Shown piece by piece: positions 28,301 to 40,912 of a stretch of DNA of 64,000 nucleotides. The notes beneath the pieces were generated by a model that did not search any database, was not told the origin of the DNA, and saw only the letters and a list, made by a program, of their open reading frames with translations. Each line of letters opens with the position of its first letter. Positions within the stretch are counted from its first letter, which is position 1. The translations under genes were made by a program, and so were the position numbers. The DNA is from Brugia malayi (taxonomy: Eukaryota > Nematoda > Chromadorea > Rhabditida > Onchocercidae): positions 5,428,649 through 5,492,648 of the forward strand of contig NW_025062477.1 in the NCBI RefSeq assembly GCF_000002995.4. Direction: 5' to 3'.

Positions 28301-31300
28301 TAAAAAATTATTCTATTTATAGTATAACTTACGATTTTGTCATTTATTTATCAAAATAATTTGTTTGAAAATAATAAACCATTCATAATAGTTGAAATCA
28401 GTTATTTTTTAATTTTTTTTTAGAGACAAAGCAAAAAAAAAAAAAAAAAAACTTCTCTTCAAGTGGTCAAAAATCACATACAAAATTTAAATGCATTAAA
28501 AATTTTCAAAATATTCGTTTTTTGGGCTAATTAAATTTTTGTGCGAAATCTTATCAAAATTTTCCATCTATTCGTTTCAAATAAAATTATCGTATTGTAC
28601 TGTTCATGGAATAAACACACCTAGAAATGACGAAAAATGTTGAAACTTAATTGAAATTGAAATGAAATAAAAGTACAGGTAATGATGATTTAACCTTAAC
28701 AACAATACCTGTATGATTTCTCTGTAAGGTAAACTATACTACAAAAATATTATTTACATTATTTGAATTATTTCTTACCTAATTGTTGGAATTTTTGTCA
28801 TATCACAATCAAATTATATTAATTACTACTAATATATAACTTATTGAGAATTTTTTTTTAAAAAAATTTTTAGATAAAAAAAAGTTGAAAAAATTTTTGA
28901 TTTTTCACAAAATTCCATTAGAAATGATAGCATATGGAAATAATTTTTTTTTGTTTTCTTTTTCAACTAAAGATTTGCAAATATTTATGAGAAAGTTTCA
29001 ATTCAATAGAAATCGGAAAAAGACAAATAAACTATTATAACTTTTCTTTTCTTTTTTTGTTGCATAACAAATTTAGAATTTATCATTGTTAAAGTATTAT
29101 TCATTGTTATTTCAAAATTGTGCTCAAATTGATATTTCATTGATAAATTTGTTAGGAAGAAATAATATTTGTGAAATATTTCTTACAATAAATATTTATG
29201 CCATAAATTGAAAGTTTTCATTCTTTTCAAGTGTTTAGTCATTGTGATCGTATACGAATATGAAATAAATAAATTCAAATATTTTATCTAATTATTTCAA
29301 TTAATTAATGAATCAATAATAATATGAAAAAGAAGAGGGAATTGAAAACAAAAATTAAAATTAATTGAATCAAATTCTCACTTTTTCAATTTAGCAGCAT
29401 TAAAAAATATTTATGATTATTTTTTAATATTTTCTTTTGTGAATTTGTTAACAAATTATTTTTACAAATATTAAAAAAAAAACTTTTTTAGCAATAACAT
29501 TAATTAAATAAATATATCTATTTCAAATTAAATAAATATATCTTTACATATTAATCAAAATTTAAAATAAAATAACAAATAGTAATTAATATTTCAATGT
29601 TTTTATTTGCATTAATCAGTGACTGAGAAATGTTTGCAATTTGATAAACATTAAAATGTTTAATTAAAATTAATTTAAAAAAAAATATATGAAAAGTTTA
29701 ATTAAAGTTTTATTAAATAATTTTGATAAACAGAAAGTAAAACTATATATAATAAACAGAAAGTAAAAGTAAAACTATTAGTTTTTTTTTTTTTTTTTGA
29801 TTTCTGTAAAGTAATAATTTTAATTAAATGTTCAATTTTTTTTTTAAAAAAAAAGTTAACCAAATTAGAATTTTGGATCTTTCTTAATTTAAACAATTTC
29901 CTTTTTCATTTTTTGAAATTCTTTTAGTCTAATTTTCTGCTAATTAAGAAATTTTAAATAATTAAAATTTTTTTACAGTTGAAATAACTCCACCAACTTC
30001 ACTGGTAATTCCATTAATTGGAAAATATTTGCTATTCACAATGGTTCTTGTCACTTTATCAGTTATTGTTACTGTTATCACTTTGGTATAATTTATTTAT
30101 TTTTATTGCTCTCATTTGATTGTTTTTTTTTTTTTCTTTTTTTGTCAATTTTTTTTTTCTTAAGAAATTAAATAATAAAAGGATTAAATTTTGATAAAAA
30201 TTTCAACAAATACTTTGAAAAAAATCTTTTTTAACACAAACATTTTATGAAATATATAAAACTTTATTTAAGTATTTATCAAAATTTCAATAAAATATCA
30301 AATTTATATATTATTTTAAATAAATTTATTGTCGAATTTATCGTAAAAAAAATTTAATTTAATTTTTTTTTTTTTAAATTACAGAATGTCCATAATCGAA
30401 CACCAACAACGCATGTAATGCCGCAATGGGCTAAAAAATTTTTCATCCAATGGTTACCCAAATATTTATGCATGCAACGACCAACACAAATACGAATTGA
30501 ATTATCACCAACAACTGATAACAGCGAATCAAATGTGATAAATTTATGATCTTAAAAGTTAATAAAACAAATAACAAAATGCAAATATAATAAATGACTA
30601 ATTAGTAATGTTTATTTAATTAGTTTAATTAAGTTAATTAGTTAATGCTACTAAACTTATGCATACATCAGTGTTAGTTTAATTACCAAATTATTTTAAA
30701 CTTTGATAGAAGAGTTTTTTTGAATCATATATTTATCAGTGATTATTTTGTCAATATCATTTCATTTATTTTAAAAAATAAATATAGTAAAGAATATAAA
30801 ATAAAAATAAAGAATGAAGAATAAGTAAAGTAAATTATTATTATTATTATTATTGTTTTTTGACATAAAAGTTAAAGTAAAACAATGAGGAATTTTCTGT
30901 TCCAATTAATAAATTTTTATTAAATTTTCATAAAATTTTAGTAAATCTTTTTAATTTAGAAAAAAATTCTACAAAAATTTTTGTATTAAATGTTTCACAG
31001 ACATTATCACATCCTCCATTTAATATCACTTATCATTTCATTTTAGATAATCATAACAAAACGATCACAATTATCACAAACACAACCATACAGAAATCAA
31101 ACAACGATATTGTCAACATCATTTGAACCTGTGCTATATAAGGTTCAATTTTAAATTCAAAATTTTCCTCGCTTTTATTTCTTTTATAATGTAAAATTTT
31201 GATTTAATTAAATTAAAATATATATATATATATATAATAGCAAATATTTCCACTTTGCCAATTTTCCCTCACAAACATAGTTTTCATCATTTCCATTTCT

Positions 31301-32186
31301 AATTTTCATTTCCAATCATTTCCTTTTATGAGTTTTAAAAATTTATGTTTTAGGAACATTTCCTTCGTCCAAAAAGTGTTTTGTCTAATTTTCCGGAACA
31401 ATTCGGAAATTTCAAACGTAAACATCAGAAACTGACAGTGTTACAAAGTGCCGTTGATAACGTCGCATTTATTGCTAATCATTTAAAAGATAATGAAAGC
31501 AAACAGCAGGTTAGCCATTATGCAAATTTCAAATGCTATTTGTAATTAATAAATTAAAAAGATTTGCAGCTAATTAGTGCTAATTACAACTGTTTATTCC
31601 ATTTGTACAAACTGAGTGCTTTAACAAATTCAAATCACAGAAATACTTTTGTTTCAATTTTCATTTCTGATACAATTTAGAGACAAATAACACATTCTCA
31701 TAATATCAGTATTCTTTATAATCAATAAAACAAATCCAAAAAAAAAAAACAGAAATAATACGACAAAAAACTTTCATTCTTTATTTCTATTTTCTAAGTT
31801 ATATAAATAAATTTAGCATTCAGAAAAGAAAAGAAAAGAAAAAGAAATTTATAAAAAAGTGGAATAATTATCAGTTTGTGATACAATTATCATTTAAAAG
31901 CAGCAGTAATTAATTGCAATAGCAAAACATATTTTAATGCATCGATAACTATTGAAAACTTTTTTTTTTTATTTTAATTATTTAATTATCCAATTAATTA
32001 ATTAATTAGTTCGTTGTCATAATTTTTTTTTTTCTAATGTTTTAGATAATTGAAGATTGGAAATATATGTCAATGGTGTTGGATCGAATATTTTTAATTT
32101 TATTTACATCAGCATGTACAATTGGTAGTGCTATTATTATTCTTCGTGCGCCAACTATTTATGATAGGACAATTGCGCTAGCATAA
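25339..32186 (+). CDS. Nicotinic acetylcholine receptor alpha-type subunit (UNC-38/UNC-63-like)
   Basis: This encodes a subunit of a pentameric acetylcholine-gated cation channel in the plasma membrane of muscle or neurons. Exons: 25339-25539, 25718-25762, 26149-26258, 26486-26578, 26736-26797, 26891-27019, 27149-27224, 27602-27709, 27908-28011, 29979-30085, 30385-30534, 31047-31142, 31354-31509, 32046-32186. They join in frame to 525 aa. Residues 1-25 look like a signal peptide. The Cys-loop is C152-C166 with exactly 13 residues between. Vicinal cysteines C242-C243 (YSCC) mark an alpha-type subunit. Predicted membrane helices: M1 about 260-285, M2 291-311 (preceded by GEK), M3 323-345, M4 493-513 after [12 protein letters not shown]. 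Sequons lie at N48 and N137. The M3-M4 loop spans exons 11-13. The segment at 183-214 before [14 protein letters not shown] is long, as I recall for the UNC-38/UNC-63 class. Intron 6 needs a GC donor. The ATG at 25339 is the first in frame; M6 is an alternative start. The receptor call is certain; the subclass is inferred. Confidence 0.95.
30535..30549 (+). other. In-frame stop reached if receptor intron 11 is retained
   Basis: If the donor at 30535 is not used, translation continues Val-Ile-Asn-Leu and stops at TGA (30547-30549). The product would end inside the M3-M4 loop, without M4. The splice donor there is GTGATA, which is weak. Exons 12-14 continue in phase and supply a good M4 helix, so the full-length form is the favoured model and the truncated one is only a possibility. 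Confidence 0.35.
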
Positions 32187-33791
32187 ATTATGCGAAAGGA
32201 AATTTTGCACTCACTTTTTCAATCAATAATATCAAAGTTTCAGAATAATTATTATTTGTTTAATTGTTTACTTTACAGTCTTTCATTTTGTTTACTAATT
32301 AATTATGAATTATTTATTAATTTAATTATTAAATTTCGCAAATAACAATTTAGTAACAATAAAAAATTATTTTTTTCTTAATTATCCCATGCAATTATAG
32401 GAAAATGCCAAATGTGAAAGTTTGCTAAATCATAAATAATTTCATTGTAAAATGTGTGAAATCTGTCTGTCAATCAACAAAAAAAAAGTTTAATTGACAT
32501 TTCCATTTCTTTTGTTATTTTTGCTTATTAATTTTGCTGTTTTATGATAAAACTAATCAAAATATTCAAATCACCTCAGCAACTGAATTTAAATTTCAAT
32601 TTTTTCAAATTGTATATTTTAAATGTAAATTAGTTTATGCACTTTGTTCTCCAATAAAATCACATTCAAATGTAAAATAAAAATGTAAGAAATGCGAATA
32701 AAATAAACGAAAGAATTAAAAAAGAAAATAAAATCACAATAAAACGAGTAATAACATTAAAATTGATTAGAAAATGATTAGAAAATAGGGAAAAAAAGAC
32801 AGAAATGGCAATTGGGAAAAAAATGAAAGAAAAATTGCGAAGAATTTAAGATAAAAATTAAAAAACTTTTAAAAAAAAATGTGAAATATTGCTTAAAAAA
32901 ATTTTATAAACAATACTATTCGAATTTTTAAATGAAATTTAGAAATAAAAAAAAAATTAAAATTAAAAATGATATTCTATCACTTAAGAAGCATATACAT
33001 ACATTTATACAACGAATTTTTGTTTATACGTTTAGCTTCAAGCATTTCACTTCTCAAAAATAAATTTTGTAAAAGTTTTAAACAAATCATTAAGCGCTGA
33101 AATGAAATTCCAACCTAATTTAAATATGAAAATTTTTGAGTTTCCTTTAAATTCAAATATTATTTTTGCTATTCATCGAAGCAAAATACTTTTGTTTATT
33201 AATTGAAAATGGTTTAATCATTCAATCTTACCTACATTATAAATGAATGAGTAATATTTTATTGATTATATATGAATCAGTAAGTCTTAGAGTGAAATTT
33301 TTGATTAGTTTAATATTTTGAATTCAAATATCAATTTGCTACAATTATATTTCATTCATCAAAGAATTACTTCGATGACAATTGAAGCAATGAAAGGAGG
33401 TGCAAAGTTCAGAATAAATTTGTCATAAATAATTATCTGTTTTGGATTGATTTTCATCGATTTTAAATTTGATTGATTTATCGAAAAGAAACGAAAGAAT
33501 TCAGAATTTTTCTTTTTTTTGAAACGATAAAATAATTTACAGCATATATTAGAAATTGATTCTTATAAATTTAACCCAAATATTAATTTAACATTCGTAA
33601 AATTGACGTTTAATTGATTGAAATGAGAGTTTAGATAATTTTAACTGAACAATTTTCTATTAATTATGAAATGAATTCTACAACTAGAAATTTTGAGATA
33701 AAATTATTTCTTATAATTGCCCTAAAATTATTTTAACAATTTTCGAAGTTTAAAATCTATTTAACATTCAGAATTGCTTTTCCTCCTTCTC

Positions 33792-33823
<32 letters not shown>

Positions 33824-34082
33824 TGTACTTCATTTATAAATGCATATTAAAGCTTTTAATTTGTTTTATACCATCTAAGTAATTATTAAACATCGGTAAA
33901 AGCTAATCGATTAGAATAATCGAATATTTTTAAATCAAAAAAAAAAAAAATTTGATTTGCAAATGAATGTGAAGTGAACGGTAAATATGGTAAAGAAATC
34001 TAAAATAATTCGAAGTATATATCGAAATTTTTCACGAATGTGAAGAAGAAATATAAAATTAAAAGAAAAACATATTGACTAT
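32187..34082. other. 3' flank of the receptor gene, AT-rich
   Basis: The start of this stretch is probably receptor 3' untranslated sequence. Beyond it lie A-rich runs (32700-32960) and a CT dinucleotide tract at 33781-33824. No further gene is visible. Confidence 0.5.
32653..32658 (+). promoter_or_regulatory. Candidate polyadenylation signal of the receptor gene
   Basis: A canonical AATAAA lies 467 bases after the receptor stop codon. Such hexamers occur often by chance in sequence this AT-rich, so this is a plausible position only. Confidence 0.25.
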
Positions 34083-34310
34083 AGTTTGATTCTAATATTT
34101 TATAACTATTATAATTTAATAAGTAGTTCGATTCCGATATTGCATAATTATTATAATTTAATAAGTAATCTATTACATAATTATTATGATTTAACAAGCT
34201 GTTCGATTTGGAAATTATATAATTATTATGAATTAATATGTAATTTACCCGCGGGTATTACACAATTTTTATGATCTAATAAATAGCGCAATTCCGATAT
34301 AACATAATTA
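34083..34310. repeat. Degenerate minisatellite, about five copies of a 50- to 60-bp unit
   Basis: The pattern TTCGATTCCGATAT, then CATAATTATTATAATTTA, then ATAAGTA recurs with substitutions and indels. The first copy begins near 34087 and later ones near 34127, 34200 and 34290. One copy is replaced by a G/C-rich 12-base perfect palindrome, TACCCGCGGGTA, at 34246-34257. Reading frames crossing it on both strands are repetitive (Leu-Leu-Asn-Tyr-Asn on the minus strand) and do not look coding. Confidence 0.65.
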
Positions 34311-35423
34311 GTATAATTTCACAATGCTCTGATAACTTTATTAATAATTACAATATAATATTTGCTAACAATTACTAATAACCTATTATAAATAATAACT
34401 AATAATCATTAATAAGAAAACTTAATTAATAATTACTAATATTTGAAGTAATATATATTTTTCTTTTGGGATTATTCATTGATTAATAGAACGATACTTT
34501 TATGAAAATTTCAAATTTGAGTAATCCCTGAAAAAATTTTCCTCGCCAATTTTAAAATTAACCAATTCGTTCATGTATTTAACAAATATATACAAATATA
34601 TATACATGTATCAAAATATCTTTTTAAAAAAACGAAAAAATGAAAGTAAGTATCTCGAAATATTATAATAGATAGCCTAATTCTCGAGAATTAATGGCTA
34701 ATTAAGGTTGCGATGTTTTTAGAAAAATTATTGTTAAATTTTATCGCGAAATGGCATAATTCTACAACACTAAGCAAACGCATGAAGAAAGATCAAATAA
34801 TTCATATACAATTATACAAATATATAAAGTAATTTAATTGTAATTATTACAATTTTTCTTTACTAGAACCCGTAATTTTAATTTTATTTTTATTTATTTT
34901 TTGTCTAATGAGCAGAATAAAGGAATAATAATTTTGATTAGAAATTTTTAAATCAGATTTGTAAGATTTACAATTGAATTTTTCTCAGGAATAAACAAAA
35001 AATCTGCTTTTAATGAGGAAATAAAATAGCAATTCTTCTGGGCAAAAAAGAAAAAACCTAATTTTAGTAAGTAATAAATAATAAAATAATTGCTTCTAAG
35101 TTAAACTAATTAACAGTAAAAAAAATTAAAATTAAAAAATGAAATTTTAGAACATCTATGATGAGGTTACAATGAAAAAGACACAAAAATGAAATTATAC
35201 AATTGCAAATGAATGAATTCATGAAATTTGTTGTTTTTTTTTTTTAAATTTTTTTTCAAATTTATTTCGAAATTTAATTAATTTTTCGATAACATTTGTA
35301 GCTTTTAATGGTATTACATTTGTTTTTTTTTTTTCTCTCTTTTTTTGGATATTTCGATAATATTAATTAAATATGACATAATTGAAGATTATTTGCAAAA
35401 TTTGAACAAAGTGATTAAAGTGA
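34311..35423. other. AT-rich sequence between convergent receptor and hexokinase genes
   Basis: The portion nearest 35423 should be hexokinase 3' untranslated sequence. TTTATT at 35261-35266 is AATAAA on the minus strand, 158 bases past the hexokinase stop. Apart from AAT-type triplet clusters at 34340-34450 and T runs, nothing else is recognised. Confidence 0.45.
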
Positions 35424-35601
35424 TCAATGATCAGTGGATAAATGGATCACACCATTTTCTATGTCACCATTAAAGCTGTCATAAATTGGTATGTCATTTG
35501 TCACCAAATTAATTTTTTGATTTCCATTCATGAACTGTTCGCGACTTCCTTTCGTTTCCGCTATTTGCTCAACAACATTTTGTTCTACCATTGTTACATG
35601 C

Positions 35602-35632
<31 letters not shown>

Positions 35633-38600
35633 GCTTTAAATTTCGCTTTTTCAATCGCGCAACAATTGCTGTGATCAGTGCTGCACCTTTACCACTACCA
35701 TCAGCTGTTTGTAACAATTTGAACTGAAAAAAACAAATTTTTTTTTTAAATTGAATTATACGATTTAAAAAAAAAAAATTAAAATATTCAAATTATATGG
35801 TTTATAATAGAATAAAATTTATTGATTTAAAATTTATTAAATCACTATTAATTATCGATAACTACCAATTGTTGTTGTAGAATAGCCATAAGTAATTAAT
35901 TAGCAAAATGAGTTATCATTAATAATTTAGCATTTCAGCATGATGATAGCAGTATTCATTTTAATCGAAATTAGTTTGAAAAACTTAATCTCAATTAATT
36001 AAAAATTTTTCCATTTCAAATAAAAAGAAAAAAGAAGAGAAAAAACCGATGTATAATGTGTATGATATAATTACATTTGATGAATGATATGATAATTATC
36101 ACTATCTAACGGTGATAAAATTTATCAATGAAATATATGCAATGCCGACTTTAAGGCCCGGATCGACAAGCTCCTTCAATTTATCATGAACCCAAAAGTC
36201 GAAAAATGGATGATACTTGTATGTACTGCCATCTATTCCAACTACCATATTCTGTTTTCGGACACGATTTAACACACATGCAATTGCTATAAAATTTTAA
36301 ATTAAATATTTAAAAAAATGATAAAATTTTATTTTTCAATTATTTTTATAATTGATTTTTAATCCTTTTAATAAATGAAGCTAAATTTATATATTATTTG
36401 TTTATTTTTTTTTTTTTTTTTAAAAAAAGTTCTATTGCCTTTGTGGTTTATTAATTACTGATAACTAATCAGTTATGATTAATGATAAGTGTGATAAAAA
36501 ATAAATTTCTGGAACTTTTATTCTTTCTCATTTCATTTCTCGTTTAATTAATATTTGTTTGTTAACTGTAAATTATTTTTTTATTATTATTACTTACTTT
36601 TTTATTATTACTTATAATTAATCGTAAAGTTAATTCTAGTAACAATCAACTATAGAGAGGGAACCTAATTACTGACAAATTAATTTTTCAAATGAATTAT
36701 AAATTTCTTAGAGTTTTTGAGCAATTTTTTTCGGCATTCTTTTTTTAAATTAATAGTTTAGAAAGTTACCAGCAGCGCCAAGATTAGCTGATCGACGTGA
36801 AACAACAACGCAAACTTCTCGAAGAAGTAACATATCACTGAAACTGTAATGATCGATACCCAATTCACCTAATATATCTCTCGTATGTACATATGAGCCA
36901 CTTTCATCCCTGAAATACTGATATCAAATCAGTTGTGAATAGCTTATCATAATATTGTGAATAGCTTATCATAATATCAGTGATAAAATGATCAATGAGA
37001 CAAACAGAAAAGGAATAATGGTTCAGTTAATGATTAAATCCGAAATCACAATCGTTACTCATAATTTGACTTATTTGACCTTTGCTGTATTCAAAATCGA
37101 AAATTGCATATTCGAAATGAATGGCAGTGATATTTTATGTATGCACTCAAAAACTATAAATTATCGCACATAATAATACTTCTCAAATGTTTAAACGTTT
37201 GTACACGTATGGCTTACATACGTATAAACGTGAATTAGATACGTGTAAATATAAATTTGTGAAATAATTTTTCATATATATAAGTTAACATACATTTATT
37301 TACACACAAGTATAAACTTATGTAAATTTAGATACGTATAAAATTTATGTAAATTTATTTAATTATTTATAAGATAAAAAAATTTTGCAAGAAAATTTTT
37401 AAAAATTATGACTTTCATTATCAAAACAAAACGAAATGTTAAAATTTCCCTCTTTTTCTGAAATAAAAATTAGTACTAATTAGCTAATTAATTCTTTCTG
37501 TTTTTCAGAAAGATTATAAATTTTTCTAAAATTAAAATTAAAGTTTTATTTATGCTAAGAAAAAAAACAAACTAATTTGTTTGTATAAAAATAAAATTTT
37601 ACCTAAGAATTTCAGAGATATATTTCGTTGGAAAAGAATCTTGTTGAAAAAGTGCATCCGAACCTTTCCCGTTGAATAAAACACGTGCCCGCGTCAATTT
37701 TTCCAACACGACACGTACCACTTCACCCATACATTTTCCACCAACAAGTTTATCAAATCTATTATCATGATAAATGATAAATGATAATGGGAGCAAATTA
37801 TTTGAATAGGTTATAATTGTCAATTAAACTTATTCAATTGATAAAAACAATTTTTTTTCACTGCAAATTAATTACTAAATTTTTTTTGAATTCTTTTTCA
37901 GATTTATTTTTCTAATTTTTTTTTCAAATTTGCAAAACACAAATAAATTGCATAAATGTTTAATTATAAGACAGAATTATATAATAATAAAAATTTTTGA
38001 ATTTATTAAAATTTAATAGCAAAAAATTAAATTAAAAATAAAAATAAATTAGACAAATACACGATGAAATTAAGTGTAATGAAAAATAAAGCAATAATTT
38101 AAGTAAAATACGTGTTTACGCCTGGATGCTCCGAACGGCTATCAACAATTTTATCATATTGTGTTAAAATGTAATCAGCTTCGGAACGATCACCAAAGCC
38201 GCCCCATTCCGTATCAATGATCATTTCCGGATAATTGTAAGCGGCTATTGCTTTTGATAAACCGTACTTGATTTTTGATGTATCTTCCATATATGAAGCA
38301 TTTGTACCGGTTGCTAAAATTTTATATTATTCTTTGTTTTCTTTCATTCTTTGCTCTTTTTTTCAATATTTTAATTTATTTTATAATAAGAAGAAAATTA
38401 ATATAACTTTTAAAAAAAATTTCATAAAAATATTCCATTTGTAATTTAATTTTTTAACATACCGATAATAACACCAATGTGACATTCACCGCCACTTTCA
38501 TGAGCAGCTGCTACCATTGTACCAACGGTATCATTAATTAGTGCTACCACTTCCACTTTAATATCCTACAAATAATATATCTCAGAATAAAAACAAAAAA

Positions 38601-38871
38601 ACAAACAATGAAATAAATTTAAATGTTTTTTCCATTTTTTGTTTTGTGAAAATTAACTTTGCCAACAATTAATTATTCTAATAATTTATTAAACTAATCT
38701 AAGTTTTTACAAAAAATAATTGTAGTAAACAAAAACAGAGCTTCATTTTAATATAATTTTTAAAATAATTTATAAATTAATTATTAATAAAATTTGAATC
38801 ATAAAAATTCATTTTTCAATGGAAAAAAATGCTAACTATGCATTAAATGACATATGAAAATTGAATTATAT

Positions 38872-38902
<31 letters not shown>

Positions 38903-40868
38903 AAGAAAAGGAAGAATGAGCTTACACCCCTCCTAGCGATAGATTGTTCAAGAAGTTCCACGACATCTTCACCAACTACACCTGTCGTTTCAAAACCTTT
39001 TGTCCATCTAAATATTTTAAAATTATTTTCTAATCAAATGATAAAAAAAAAGACAAAAGAAGAAGATGTCAATATTATTTTAATAAATCAAATTTTTTCA
39101 ATTTGTTTAAAATTTATTTTTTTTTTTTTTTAACCTGAGTAATGTAGCAGAACGTAAACTTTTCTGATCACATGGATAAGAAAATGTAAATCCCACCGGT
39201 AGACCATCATTCTCGATACCCTTTTCAATCAGAAATTCTGCTAAGCATTTTGTTATGTAATCGAATAGCTGAAAAGAATATTAAGAAAAGCTAAAAAACT
39301 AAATTCAAAAAAACTGCAAAAAATAAAAAAGAAAAAAGGGTTAAGATATAGTGTCTTATTTTATACCTTTAATTTTATGTTTATTTATTAATAAAATTTT
39401 GATTAAGTATTTTGAATTATTAATTAAATATTCTAAATCGATCAAACATAAATATCAATTAGATTTGAATTTTATCATTCATTTAGAAATTTTCTTTTTA
39501 AAACCAAATCAAGCAAATGCTTCAAATTAGCAACCAATCAATCAATCAATCAATACTGAAATGAATAAACAAATGATCAACCTGTTCACCGGTACCACGC
39601 ATAGCCCAATTTGGTATACGTGTATTGAATTGCTCCGTCTTCAGCTCTTCACCTGGTTTAATATCCATTAACATTACACGTAAATTGGTACCACCCAAAT
39701 CCATTGCAATAAATCGACCTTCTTCTGTAAAATTTCTGTAAGTATATAAAATTAATATCTACAATATACCAAAAAACAAAAAAGTAATTATCAAATTAGT
39801 TAAAATAACAGTTGTACACGTGTTTTTACAAATTAATACTTACCTTTACGTGAATTCATTACATTTCATTTATTTTTTTTTGAACGATATTTTTTCTTTT
39901 TTTAAATGTCGCATTAATATATTACTGTTTATAAATTTTATCATTACAAAAATAATATTTTTGAAAAAATATTTAGATAATAAAACTGTTATAGCTTATA
40001 AAATATTTTAATTTGAAAAAAAAATTAAAGTCAAAAAATTGAAAAGGAAAGAGCAGCAACCTGTTCCATTAGGTAATTCAGGTACAAAAGATGGTAACAT
40101 TGATATGGTGCTATTCTCGGGTCCACCTTCAAGACCCTTGTCCATATTACGAGACATATGTGCCATCATTCGACGAAGTGTCTCATTTGACAATTTGAAT
40201 TCTGCCATTACTGTTTCTAACTAAAATTTATGAAATTTTCATTTTTCTTTTTTTATTTTAAAAATCAAATAGAATTAGTTACAATTTATTTAAATGTCAT
40301 GTAATATACTTTAATGACAAAATGATTAATCTAATTTTATTTAAATTAAATTTACCAAGCAATATTTAAATTTTAACTTTATTAGAAAAATGGTATAAGC
40401 ATTCGCATCATGCAATTTTACCATTTCGACGTAAAAATGTTACGTTTGACGTGGAACAATCATGTATTCTATTAAATCATTTTCTAAAATCTAAAAAATT
40501 TTTTTTAACAAAAAATCGAAAAATCTAAAAATTCTTATAACAAAAGAAGAACTGCAGTATTTAAATAATACTAACAAGATTTTCATTTGGAATAAATCTA
40601 AAAATTTCTAAAATTAATATTTATTAATATTCAGACTTAAAAAAGAGAGCAAAAAAGGAAAAAGTTTTATTAAAAAAAAAAATAATAATAACAATAAAAA
40701 ACATACCGAAATTGGTGGTTCATCTAATTTGAAATTTTTTTCACTTTTACCACTTATTTCATTTTCATTATTTATTCCTCTCATATGGCACTCATCGTAG
40801 TCCTCTTTGCGCTGCAAACTATTCCGCCAATTTCGGAATACACTTGTAATTGTCAACAATCCTAGCAT
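35424..40868 (-). CDS. hxk: Hexokinase with polyglutamine C-terminal tail
   Basis: This is a cytosolic glycolytic enzyme that phosphorylates glucose with ATP to glucose 6-phosphate. Minus-strand exons in transcript order: 40707-40868, 40061-40220, 39582-39724, 39135-39268, 38926-39007, 38463-38565, 38112-38313, 37603-37758, 36770-36909, 36150-36286, 35424-35723. They join in phase to 572 aa, a single-domain 50-kDa-type hexokinase plus extensions. Visible motifs: phosphate-binding DLGGTNLR at 116-122; FSYPCDQ at 184-190; RWTKGF at 200-205; INDTVGTM with catalytic Asp D239; GTGTNASYME within 261-271; EWGGFGD at 297-303; GSGKGAALI at 482-490. Two parts lie outside the core: about 58 N-terminal residues encoded mainly by exon 1, and a 70-residue tail with Q504-514. 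M59 in exon 2 is an alternative start. The exon 10 donor GTCGGC is weak, but phase and homology require it. No promoter is recognised. Confidence 0.95.
35601..35633 (-). repeat. Polyglutamine-encoding CAA repeat in hexokinase
   Basis: Ten CAA codons plus one CAG encode 11 glutamines just after the conserved hexokinase core. The last core motif, GSGKGAALI, is about 14 residues upstream. The tract is uniform and so probably length-variable. Shadow frames on the plus strand read as poly-Leu or poly-Cys and are not genes. Confidence 0.9.
36934..36977. repeat. 22-bp tandem duplication in a hexokinase intron
   Basis: The sequence beginning TGTGAATAGCTTATCATAAT is repeated at an offset of 22 bases, between hexokinase exons 9 and 8. 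It appears to be a small local duplication with no evident function. Confidence 0.8.
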
Positions 40869-40912
40869 TAATAATCCTTTCTTTTCCTTCTTTCTTTTTT
40901 CTTTTGAAATCT
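40869..40912 (-). promoter_or_regulatory. Candidate 5' leader and trans-splice acceptor of hexokinase
   Basis: On the minus strand an AAATTTAG sequence ends at 40911, 42 bases before the exon 1 ATG. The frame upstream of that ATG is open only back to this AG, where TAG would be an in-frame stop. This fits either a nematode-style spliced-leader acceptor or an acceptor joined to an upstream exon that I cannot see. It supports the start at 40868. Confidence 0.35.

Noticed and set aside
35442..35727. Poly-Leu and poly-Cys ORFs on the plus strand
   Set aside because: They are shadows of the hexokinase CAA repeat exon.
38112..38313. Hexokinase exon 7 ending at the GGC/GTAAAC donor (38119)
   Set aside because: That donor puts the next exon out of frame; the GTATTT donor at 38111 gives HPGVNTFDKLVGG in frame.
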